Shown piece by piece: positions 10,231-18,667 of a DNA stretch of 64,000 bases. The stretch is taken from contig CAJNDS010002741.1 of NCBI GenBank assembly GCA_905221605.1, positions 1-64,000 of the forward strand. Direction: 5' to 3'. The stretch comes from Symbiodinium natans (Eukaryota > Sar > Dinophyceae > Suessiales > Symbiodiniaceae). Within the stretch, counting starts at the first letter, position 1. Each line of letters begins with the position of its first letter. A program made the position numbers and the translations under genes. The notes under the pieces are model-generated. The model was not told where the DNA came from, searched no databases, and saw only the letters and a program-made list of their open reading frames with translations.

Positions 10231-13200
10231 CTAAGACACTCCTCCGAAAGTTGCTTCCGCTGTCGTCAGCAAAGCTCGTCCAAGTTTTATAGGGTAAAAG
10301 CCTGTATCCTTTAATTCGACCTTTACATGTTCATGCACACCTTGACACTCGGTCTTGGGGAAAGCATTACCCCATTCCGGATTGTTCGAAGCAAAGAACC
10401 ACTTCTTGAACACCTTGTCAAAGTAGCAACGGTGCACAACCTTTCCGAAAGTCAACCCTAGTTCCACTGCAACGTCCTGGTAGAGCTCATCCTTCCACAG
10501 GTCGTTGTCATAGGGCCACTCTTGAGTCAACAGCAGCTTCTCTGCTCCAACCACTGGCTTCAACAATCCACGAATCAACTTCCAGTGCTCAGCATGCGCT
10601 GCCACTTTAGCCGCCCACTTCACCTTATCGAAGCGGTTCCAACCTCGATAGCGGAACCTGCAACCCGTGGTGCACGGCGTAGAGATGTGGCAGTAAATCC
10701 TTGTCTGCAAACTGCTCTGCAACACTGAAAAGATTTCCGACAGGAACTGCTGGGTGGACTTCGCACAGAAATCCATTTGTTCGGTCACACCGACATACGC
10801 AATCTTCTTTTCTTCACAAGCACGCTGCAAGCTGCTTTCAGGTCGACAGAACAACTCAACAACCAAGAACGGTATCTTGTTGCTTGCAATTTCAGCACAC
10901 AGGTCTCGATATTCCACCGGCACCCAAGAGCCAGCCATCCCTGTCTCATCACTTTCATCAAGCAAATCAACGTCAAACTCTCCAAGCACTTCATGGAAAG
11001 GGACCAAACCTGTGACCTCATAGAGGTTTTCAAGCTGATTTGGTTCCGTCATGCTTTTGGTGAGTCCATCCGCGGCGTTGTACTCTCCCGGCACAAACTC
11101 CAGACGAACCCGGCCGGCCTGGACCATTTGTTGCAGATACGCGCACCTCAATTCCAGGTGCCGGACTCGACGCAGGAGCCCTTCCATTGACGCTATGGCC
11201 TTGGCCGATTCCGAATCGGTCCTGATGTGGATAACGAACGTTCCACTGACCTCGTCTTCCGGGAGTCCCTCCAGAAAAGACTGCTGCAACAAGCCAGCAA
11301 ACAACGCTTCTTTGACGGTCTCAACCAACGCACTCAACTCAGCCTCAGCACTACTCAGCGCAACAACCGATTGTTTTCGAGAGAACGATTTCAACATGTT
11401 CCCTTGCCAACTCAACACTGCCCCAGAAACCGAAGGCAAATTCCAGCTAGCATCACAGAAGCAATCGATGACGTGGATGTCTGAAGATGGCTCGTAATTG
11501 ATCCAAGTCGCAGGAATCTGCTGCACCTGATCTTTCAAGCTCAGAGTCCACTTCAACACCGCACGCATACAGGCCTCACTCCTGGAATCCGGATTGGACT
11601 GCGAGCGAGCCAGGAAACCTACCGCGAACTGCAAATCGGGCCGAGTGAGGGCAATCCAACTGAGCTTCCCCAGCACTCTGCGATAGCGCTGATAAGCCGC
11701 TTGCGTGATAGGCTTCTCTTCAAGACTCTTCCAGAGCCTTTCCAACTTTGGAAGCTTCGCCTCTTTGGTAATCTTGTACTCTTCAGCACACGACTTCAAC
11801 ATGCCTGGCTTCAGACCGAAAAACAAACTTCCATCCCTCTTCTGATAGATGTTCCGGCCAAGAAAAGCAATCACCGATGTCTTACCAGGTTCCAAAGCTC
11901 CAGTCCGCTTCATCTTGAAGACTTTGCTCAAATCCGCGAAGACCTTTTCCGCGACTTCCGGACTCGTGCTGAAAACCAAGATATCATCAACATATGCCAA
12001 AACAAGTACAATGTGATCCGTGCCTTTCCACCGATACACTTTGCGGTACACAGTGCTGTCTGCCGTCACCTTGAACCCTTGTTTCCGCAAGGTCTCACCA
12101 AGCTCTCGAAACCAAGCCAAGGGCCCAATACGCAACCCGTTCATCGCACGCTTCAGCAAGCAATGCACCCAACTGCCATCCATCATACGGCAATTTTCCG
12201 GTAACTTCACCACCTCGGTGGTAAACAGACGGGCTTGCATAAAGGCAACACTAATGTCCCCGCTGATCACTTTTCCGCCAAAATACGCGTACATGCCAAG
12301 GAGACAACGGACCGATTCCAGGGTTGTCGTCGGGCTATAGATGCCATCAGCCAATGCTGACGTGGGTCCTTTGAAGTCTCGGACCACCAAACGACACCTC
12401 ACACGATCATGTCCATCCTTGTAATGAAGGACCCACCTGGTGCTCAATACGCGCTTTCGGTCAGATTTGACGAGTGTCGTGGCCTCTCGAGCAGAGATGA
12501 CCTGACACACGCCAAAGTGATCAAGCTCTTCCATCTCGAGCTTCATCCCCTCTTTGAGCTTGCCCTGCTCGAGGAGCTCACCGGTGTACTCGTCGGCAGC
12601 GCCGACCGGCACCGCAACGGTGATCTTAGAGCCACCGAAGCGCAGGGTAAAGCTCAACTCGCTCGAGGCCGGGCGGGTGGCACAAACCACATCATGCTCA
12701 ACGCGCAACACGTCATCACGCTCAAACAGACACTGCAGCGCATGATCCTGCAACCAATCAATAGCCATCTCAATGGCTTCATCGCCTTGCTCAGGCTCTT
12801 CCTGCATCTCCGCATCCGCGTCCGGCATCACGTTTTCCCCAACAGGAGACACCGGAAGCTCCGGCCCAGCTTGCATGCCTTCGTCATCCGTGGGAACAAT
12901 GTCGTCCATATCAATATCAGGCGCCTCCGTCTCCGCAACATCCGGCACAAGTTCTTGCCCTGCCCCCCTCTCAACCAGATCCCCCGAAGGTTCACCAGGA
13001 TTGTATTGTCGAGGCGGCTCGAGGTCGAACTTGATGGGCCGGTTTTCTATGTTGTCTTGACGCGACGGAGCCCCTGAATCAGCAACTTTCTCAACCGTCA
13101 GCTCAGGATAGACAAACGGGAGGTCCGGGCGAAATGCAGAACCATAACAAACTTTATCCGGGCGGTCCAGAGGGATGTAGCGCACACCTCCGCCGTTTAC

Positions 13201-15207
13201 ACGGCCTGGACCCAGATAGAGACATTTTACCAGTCTTTTGCCCCTATCTTCTTGACCAACTTTCACAGGCTTCACAAAACCTTGGCAAGCAAAAGGGTAG
13301 GTTCGCGTTTGAGGCATCCTCTGCCTACGCAACCTTTCCAGCGGCGTGGATTGAGAAGCACCGACGCAAAACAGATTCCGTGTCCTCGTCACATACCGGA
13401 TGCATTCCTCATACAACAAACCGCCCAACTTCAACTTCTTTCCCATCGCTTGCTCCACAGTCAGCCAATTCACCCAGAAGCTTTCTTTGAAGAAACGAAC
13501 ATGAACTTCGACTAGGCCTTTGGCTTGTGGTCGATTGGGTGGCGCCAAGTCCAGGTGCATAGACAGTCCTGGGAAGGTCTTGTCTCTAGCCACCTTTCTC
13601 CAGAGGGCAATCAAGCTTGCCTCATTGTCCATTCTCATAACCACATGCTGTCCTTGAACTCCAATGGCCGCCAACTCTCGAATCAAGCCTTGAACCAACT
13701 TAGCCATGCCTTGACCAATCGGAAAGGGAAAGCTGAAGGAGTATCCACTAAGCTCATGCACCACCGTGCAGCCTCTCAACTCCTTGTTGAAGAACCAAAA
13801 ATCCGTCAAGAACGATCCCAACGGAATCTCGGGGTCCTTCCTCCGTCTTGCCGGGATAACACCCCGTGATGACACGCAGATGTCACAGTCAGGCGAGTAT
13901 GGCTGATGACCACAGGCAACATGATTCATATACCACCGATCAGACGGTGGAACATAGACGACATCATTCCCATCATCGGGAGGCACATCGGGGATCAACT
14001 CTTCTTCCCCGTCACCCCGAGGGTCTGATGGTTCAAAGGCGGGTGCTCCCCGGTCTCCTGCCGGATCCTGGCCAACCCCCTCTTGCCCGTCTACATCTAT
14101 CACCACAGGCAAACCTCGCACAACTGAACCCGACATTTCCAATCGCAACGCACAAACACGCTCAGAGCACTCAACCACTGGCACAACTGCATCACAACCA
14201 GTCGCAACACAACCAAGATCATCCAAGGCACAACACTGCGACGGTTCACAACCAGCCATGCTCAATCTCAGATCTTTTGATTCCTCCTGAGGTTCCCTTC
14301 TCGATACCTCCTTTCTTTGGTCAATGTCATCATGTTCAATCAACCAAGGACACACGCTCAAGCCATCCGGAAACATAAACGACGCACGACGTACGACGAC
14401 ATGTCTGCCTACCGTGGTCTCACACTGCACAACCGGATGCAAACGCTGTCCTACTTCAGCAGTCACTGTTATACGTCCTCGACCCAGGCAATGCACAACA
14501 GGTGACCTTCCTACGCTGCCTACACAACGCACAACAGGTGACCTTCCTACGCTGTCTACACAACGCACAACAGGTGACCTTCCTACGCTGCCTACACAAC
14601 GCACACCAGGTGACCTTCCTACGCTGCCTACACAACGCACAACAGGTGACCTTCCTACGCTGTCTAACAGGTTCAAGCACTGCACAACCGGATGCAAACG
14701 CTGTTCTACTTCAGCAGCATAGTACCCTCGATCTAAGCCTTTCATTCCACTGCGATCAATCGGCTTCAAACTTGCACCAAACAGACCAAACAGCCGCTCC
14801 GTCTTCTTTTTCCACCGTCTCCGAAGCTTCCGAATCCTTTGTGACCTCAGATTGAGGGGCTCCGACTCCTCAGTCTGGAGGAAGATAACAAACTGTCCAA
14901 CACACCAGGTGATGCCGAAGGCTTTGGCTTTGCCTTTGCCACTTTCGGCGTTGGTCTCAAAGGAACAAACACCGGTGAGGGCTTCGGAGCGGTGAGCGGA
15001 ATCGACGCCGGCGGCATAAGGTCCGGGTGTGGCGTCGACGGTGGAGGTAGCGGCGTCAGCGGTGCTCGTGGCGGTGGTGTCATCGGTGCCATCGGTGCTG
15101 GCATCATGGGAGCAACTGGAGGTTGCTGTGTTGCGGTTCCACCACAACAAGCCCCCATGGGTGGTGGAAACCACAATGTAGAGCTTCCCACATTGATTTA
15201 ACGCCAA
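10231..15207 (-). CDS. pol: Element D Pol polyprotein: integrase, reverse transcriptase, RNase H, methyltransferase-like domain
   Basis: A single 1658-codon open frame. The first ~400 residues are low-complexity and include a 12-residue repeat; part of this stretch reads like an off-frame translation. Integrase follows: a compact H-x4-H-x6-C-x2-C finger, then D469, D527 and E567. RT has the YVDD box at Y1072 and an upstream aspartate in SGDISVAFMQ. RNase H shows DASWN, SSAEAEL, TDSESA and NAADGLTK. After RNase H comes a ~220-residue domain with ELFC (C1454) and STPCTTGC (C1512) that is conserved in element C. Integrase, RT and RNase H look complete. No protease or gag is seen. The true start is uncertain because the frame overlaps the upstream 327-residue frame; a +1 shift or an internal start would be needed. 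Confidence 0.85.
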   Translation of the reverse strand: MALNQCGKLYIVVSTTHGGLLWWNRNTATSSCSHDASTDGTDDTTATSTADAATSTVDATPGPYAAGVDSAHRSEALTGVCSFETNAESGKGKAKAFGITWCVGQFVIFLQTEESEPLNLRSQRIRKLRRRWKKKTERLFGLFGASLKPIDRSGMKGLDRGYYAAEVEQRLHPVVQCLNLLDSVGRSPVVRCVGSVGRSPGVRCVGSVGRSPVVRCVDSVGRSPVVRCVGSVGRSPVVHCLGRGRITVTAEVGQRLHPVVQCETTVGRHVVVRRASFMFPDGLSVCPWLIEHDDIDQRKEVSRREPQEESKDLRLSMAGCEPSQCCALDDLGCVATGCDAVVPVVECSERVCALRLEMSGSVVRGLPVVIDVDGQEGVGQDPAGDRGAPAFEPSDPRGDGEEELIPDVPPDDGNDVVYVPPSDRWYMNHVACGHQPYSPDCDICVSSRGVIPARRRKDPEIPLGSFLTDFWFFNKELRGCTVVHELSGYSFSFPFPIGQGMAKLVQGLIRELAAIGVQGQHVVMRMDNEASLIALWRKVARDKTFPGLSMHLDLAPPNRPQAKGLVEVHVRFFKESFWVNWLTVEQAMGKKLKLGGLLYEECIRYVTRTRNLFCVGASQSTPLERLRRQRMPQTRTYPFACQGFVKPVKVGQEDRGKRLVKCLYLGPGRVNGGGVRYIPLDRPDKVCYGSAFRPDLPFVYPELTVEKVADSGAPSRQDNIENRPIKFDLEPPRQYNPGEPSGDLVERGAGQELVPDVAETEAPDIDMDDIVPTDDEGMQAGPELPVSPVGENVMPDADAEMQEEPEQGDEAIEMAIDWLQDHALQCLFERDDVLRVEHDVVCATRPASSELSFTLRFGGSKITVAVPVGAADEYTGELLEQGKLKEGMKLEMEELDHFGVCQVISAREATTLVKSDRKRVLSTRWVLHYKDGHDRVRCRLVVRDFKGPTSALADGIYSPTTTLESVRCLLGMYAYFGGKVISGDISVAFMQARLFTTEVVKLPENCRMMDGSWVHCLLKRAMNGLRIGPLAWFRELGETLRKQGFKVTADSTVYRKVYRWKGTDHIVLVLAYVDDILVFSTSPEVAEKVFADLSKVFKMKRTGALEPGKTSVIAFLGRNIYQKRDGSLFFGLKPGMLKSCAEEYKITKEAKLPKLERLWKSLEEKPITQAAYQRYRRVLGKLSWIALTRPDLQFAVGFLARSQSNPDSRSEACMRAVLKWTLSLKDQVQQIPATWINYEPSSDIHVIDCFCDASWNLPSVSGAVLSWQGNMLKSFSRKQSVVALSSAEAELSALVETVKEALFAGLLQQSFLEGLPEDEVSGTFVIHIRTDSESAKAIASMEGLLRRVRHLELRCAYLQQMVQAGRVRLEFVPGEYNAADGLTKSMTEPNQLENLYEVTGLVPFHEVLGEFDVDLLDESDETGMAGSWVPVEYRDLCAEIASNKIPFLVVELFCRPESSLQRACEEKKIAYVGVTEQMDFCAKSTQQFLSEIFSVLQSSLQTRIYCHISTPCTTGCRFRYRGWNRFDKVKWAAKVAAHAEHWKLIRGLLKPVVGAEKLLLTQEWPYDNDLWKDELYQDVAVELGLTFGKVVHRCYFDKVFKKWFFASNNPEWGNAFPKTECQGVHEHVKVELKDTGFYPIKLGRALLTTAEATFGGVS
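14499..14668 (-). repeat. 36-bp tandem repeat inside the D polyprotein frame
   Basis: About five copies of a 36-bp unit (aggtgaccttcctacgctgc followed by ctacacaacgcacaac), in frame on the minus strand and giving a 12-residue repeat close to VGRSPVVRCVGS. A multiple of three keeps the frame open through expansions. It lies upstream of the integrase finger, in the region not shared with C. Confidence 0.85.
14847..15191 (-). CDS. Proline-rich overlapping frame in element D
   Basis: A 114-codon frame starting at an ATG and overlapping the first part of the D Pol frame. It is rich in P, A and M and contains LPPPSTPHPD, also present as PPPSTPHPD near the end of the 464-codon overlapping frame of element C. 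In both elements the overlapping frame stands in the same relation to the Pol frame (Pol lies -1 to it). The Pol frame itself reads as Ser/Thr/Cys-rich filler here, so this frame looks like the more natural protein. The function is unknown. Confidence 0.45.
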   Translation of the reverse strand: MGSSTLWFPPPMGACCGGTATQQPPVAPMMPAPMAPMTPPPRAPLTPLPPPSTPHPDLMPPASIPLTAPKPSPVFVPLRPTPKVAKAKPKPSASPGVLDSLLSSSRLRSRSPSI

Positions 15208-15960
15208 AAAAATGTTGAGGAACTCCCGGTGGCTTCGGTAGTACCTCGATCTTGGGTGGCGGCATCAAACCGGCTGGCCATTCCGAAGGTGCCCCCTTTG
15301 GTGGGGTCTTTGGCCCCTTTGGTGGGGTCTTTGGCTCCTCCAGGTGGGACGCCTTGGCCATGAAACTCTGGAACCGCATACGAAGAAAGGAGGATTCCAT
15401 CAAAGTGATGCCTCCAGGATTGTCGGATCCTCCCTCTGCCGGCAGGATACCGATCTCCTCCGTCGTATGCGCCTCTTCTTCCACTTCCATGGCTCCTTCT
15501 GCAGGCATTGACGTAGCCGGAGCCGCGGATGGCCAATCCTCCCATATCCCGCTGGCATCCAGCTCTTGGCGGGCTTTCCACACACGTGGATCCCACATGG
15601 CAGGATTGCTTCGAGGAGGCACAGGGCGTTGTACCATCTTCGGCTTCTTCGCCGGCGCCGAATCCTTGGCTGGCTTCCAATGCCCGCAAGACTCCTCTTC
15701 GTCGTCTGAACCCGGAGGAGGTACGTCCCGGGAGCTCGAAGAAGGAACCTTTGCCTTGGCCGCATCCATCCTTCCGAACATCGGTGGGGATGGTGGTGCT
15801 CTGAAGCCTGAGGGAGCACCAGGATTTGGACCAGGATAAATCGATCCTGCAGCCCTGCCGCCCCAATCGGAAGGACGATGGTAGGATGTGCGCCCTTTCG
15901 CCCGCAGAGCTCCACGTGGATCGTCCTTGGCAGTTGGCGTGGAACGCGCTGTTCCAACAT
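15104..15960 (-). CDS. Element D second ORF, 3' part (interrupted by element C)
   Basis: With 25411-25537 this forms a 328-codon frame (984 bp, ATG to stop) once C and one AACAT copy are removed. The protein is acidic and proline-rich, with GSDDEEESCGHWKP, a tandem PKTPPKG repeat and a final LMPPPKIEVLPKPPG. It does not resemble a Copia gag with a zinc knuckle. It overlaps the start of the Pol frame by about 100 bp. The long open frame on the element's coding strand and its exact restoration across the insertion support it. The function is unknown. Confidence 0.6.
15956..15960. repeat. Target-site duplication of C (left copy), AACAT
   Basis: AACAT abuts the left LTR; the matching copy is at 25406-25410. 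Five base pairs is the usual length for Copia integration. Confidence 0.92.
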
Positions 15961-16359
15961 TGTGAAAACACAGCAGCAGCGCGCTGAACCCTCTTTTTCT
16001 CACGACTTGAGCCAAAGTCATAAGCCGGAGGCTTCGTCAGTGAAACTCTTTACACACAGGTGAAAACTCTGCTCTGCCACGTGTTCTCCACAGCCACAAA
16101 ACAAACTCAAACGTCAGTGGGAGTTCTCGGGACCTACCCAACTACACCTAAAGCAAGCAAAAACGTGCACAGTCACTTCTACAGCTTCCAGACACACATC
16201 CCTACAACTCAAGCAATTCAAAAGGCTTTCCCACTTAAAGCAGCACTCCCGTCGAGCCTCCAAGGCACAACTACGGAGTTCCTACAACTACACACACACA
16301 ACTCTGAGCCAGCATGCAGGACAACAAAGTTAACATGTCCTTAGACAGGAACTTTCACA
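15961..16359 (-). repeat. 3' LTR of element C
   Basis: 399 bp with perfect terminal inverted repeats TGTGAAA/TTTCACA. Contains CTTGAGCCAAAG (16006-16017), the complement of the spliced-leader 3' half. The sequence rightward begins acccccgctt, the complement of the polypurine tract. Confidence 0.95.
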
Positions 16360-16366
16360 CCCCCGC
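16360..16366 (-). promoter_or_regulatory. Polypurine tract of element C
   Basis: Minus-strand GCGGGGG abuts TGTGAAAG, the 3' LTR start. It is the expected plus-strand primer site. Elements A and B have a like tract (GCGGGGGG). Confidence 0.75.
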
Positions 16367-16474
16367 TTGGACTGTGATGCCTCAGAGCCACGCACTTCTT
16401 CACAGTTCGGTGTTTCCAGTGCTTAAACATCTCATCCCAGGCAAAGTCCGAAAGCGAGCACTCCTACTGCCGAC

Positions 16475-18667
16475 CTAAGAAGGTGTTCCTACAAGACCTA
16501 ACGTGACTTTCGCAGCACGCAAAAGAGCTCTACCCAGTTTAGTCGGATAGATACCTGTTTCTTCGACACTAGCAAGTGAAACATGCTGATGACTTTTGTC
16601 ACAGGGCTTTCCAGAGAAGATTTCACTCCACTCCTCTCGGTTTGTAGCAAAGAACCACCGCTTAAAGACCCCGTCGAAGGCACAACGGTCCACAACCCTT
16701 CCAAAGTTCAGACCAAGGCGCTTCTTTTCTTTCAGATAACTTTCCTCCTTCCAAAGACCACAGTTCTTTGGCCATTCCTGGGTAACCAGGATCTCTTTGC
16801 AGCGGTCCTCCAGAAGTCGTCCTAAAGCTTTCCAAGATGCAACATGCTTCTTGACCTGCTCTCGCCACCGATGTCGAAACTTCGGGCGATGCCAGTTCTT
16901 AAAGCGGTAGCTACATCCAGCGGTACACGGGGAAGCTATGTGGACATAGATCTGGGGCGGTTTCCTACTCAACAGACACAGCAAGACCTCTCCTAGAAAC
17001 ATTTGAGTACTTTTGCTTAAGAAGTCTTCTTTCTCAGTTATGCCTATATATGCTACTTGGTCACGAGCACAAGCTCGGCACAACGCACTGTCCGTTGAAC
17101 AAAACACCTCGATCACAAGCAGAGGAACAGATCCCAACGCAAGGTCTCTTGCCACTGGCTCGTACTTTGCCAGGTTTGTCGGGATTTTCTCAATCTTTTC
17201 ACATACTTCTTCAAGTTCTTCCATTCGTTCACGAAGGTGTTCAGGAACTACAAGACCCTGAAGGTCTTCTTCACACACTCTTTCTAGTCCACACGCAACC
17301 AGCAAATGCTCAAGCAACAACTCCTCAGGAGATTTCGTCAGTCCATCGGCTGGATTCCGTTCTCCGCTGATGAAGCTCAGAATCAGCCTCTCCAGGTGGA
17401 CTAGCTCTTGAAGATAGCGATGACGAAGCTCCAGGTGCCGAACACGGCGTAACAACCCCGTCATTTTGCTAATCGACAAAGCGGCTTCCGAATCCGAAGC
17501 CAGGTGAATCGGAAACTCACCGGTCTCTCCTTTGGGCATTCCATACAGGAGCGTTTCCATGAGCAAAGACAAGTACACCGACTCTTTGGCTGCCTCAGTC
17601 AGGGCTGCCAATTCGGCCTCCGCCGAACTCAACGCGGTCACCGACTGTTTCCGCGAGAAAGTTTTGATCATGATGCCATGCCACTTCACGATAGCACCAG
17701 ACACAGAGCAAATGTTCCATGACGCATCCACAAAGCCAGAGAGCATGGTTTCCGAAGCGCAGCAAGGATACTCCAACGCTTCTGCCGAAAATCGCTGAAG
17801 GTACTCAGGCAAAGCCATCACCCAGCGAACCACGCGTCTCAAGCAAGCTTCTGCCTGGCTATCTGGGTCACTCTGATACCGGCCCAGAAATCCTACCGGG
17901 TAGGACAAATGCGGCAACGTCAGGCTTGCCCACATCAACTTACCAAGCACACGTCTATAGCGTTCATACGCCTCAGTGCTGATAGGTGTTCCAGCTTCCT
18001 TCTTCCGGTACTCCCTCTCGAGGTTTCCCAGCACTGGTTTCACACCTTTTCCGCTAATGCCAAACTCTTCTCCAAGCGACTTCAAGTACCCCGGCTTCAG
18101 GCCAAAGAACACAGGCCCGTGCTCAGTGGTTCGGGCGATCACTCGACCCAAGAACTCGAGCTGCCCAGTCTTGCCAGGTTCTAGAAGCCCTGTCTGTTTC
18201 ATTTTATAGATCTTCGCTAGCTTAGCGTACAGATCCTTAGCAACTGGCGGATTCTGGGAAAAGATGATGAGATCGTCAACATACACTAACACCAAGGTCA
18301 GCGCACCATCCTTCTCAAGCCGGTGATGCACAGTAGGGTCGGCAGTCTCACCAAACCCAAACTGCTTACGCAGCGTGCTTGTAAACTCTAGGTACCAGCT
18401 CAGTGGTCCTACTCTCAAGCCATTCATGGCTTTGTGTAGCTGCGCAAACAGCGGCTTGTTCTCCTCATCATACATCCCATTCGGAAACCGGATACACTCT
18501 ACTCCCTGCACAGGCGCTTGCATGAAGGCAACGCTCACATCTGCTGACAACAAGGTGCCACCTCTGACAGCATGAATAGCAAGGACACCTCTCAAGGCTT
18601 CCAAAGACGTGGTGGGGGAATATATCCCATCAGCTAGAGGATTGGATCCAAATGCGTAGTCTCTCAC
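16475..18667 (-). CDS. pol: Element C Pol, second part: RT, RNase H and methyltransferase-like domain
   Basis: A 730-codon frame continuing RT in the -1 frame, opening with a GTG that is the conserved VRD position and not a true start. RT has SADVSVAFMQ and the YVDD box at Y129. RNase H shows VDASWN, SSAEAEL, ASDSEAA and NPADGLTK. From about residue 510 to the end lies a domain shared with D: EVFC (C523), AYIGITEKEDF, HIASPCTAGC (C581), LVTQEWP, RVVDRCAFDGVFKRWFFA and KLGRALL. Without a ribosomal frameshift the protein is cut from gag, so C is probably non-autonomous now. Confidence 0.85.
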   Translation of the reverse strand: MRDYAFGSNPLADGIYSPTTSLEALRGVLAIHAVRGGTLLSADVSVAFMQAPVQGVECIRFPNGMYDEENKPLFAQLHKAMNGLRVGPLSWYLEFTSTLRKQFGFGETADPTVHHRLEKDGALTLVLVYVDDLIIFSQNPPVAKDLYAKLAKIYKMKQTGLLEPGKTGQLEFLGRVIARTTEHGPVFFGLKPGYLKSLGEEFGISGKGVKPVLGNLEREYRKKEAGTPISTEAYERYRRVLGKLMWASLTLPHLSYPVGFLGRYQSDPDSQAEACLRRVVRWVMALPEYLQRFSAEALEYPCCASETMLSGFVDASWNICSVSGAIVKWHGIMIKTFSRKQSVTALSSAEAELAALTEAAKESVYLSLLMETLLYGMPKGETGEFPIHLASDSEAALSISKMTGLLRRVRHLELRHRYLQELVHLERLILSFISGERNPADGLTKSPEELLLEHLLVACGLERVCEEDLQGLVVPEHLRERMEELEEVCEKIEKIPTNLAKYEPVARDLALGSVPLLVIEVFCSTDSALCRACARDQVAYIGITEKEDFLSKSTQMFLGEVLLCLLSRKPPQIYVHIASPCTAGCSYRFKNWHRPKFRHRWREQVKKHVASWKALGRLLEDRCKEILVTQEWPKNCGLWKEESYLKEKKRLGLNFGRVVDRCAFDGVFKRWFFATNREEWSEIFSGKPCDKSHQHVSLASVEETGIYPTKLGRALLRAAKVTLGLVGTPS

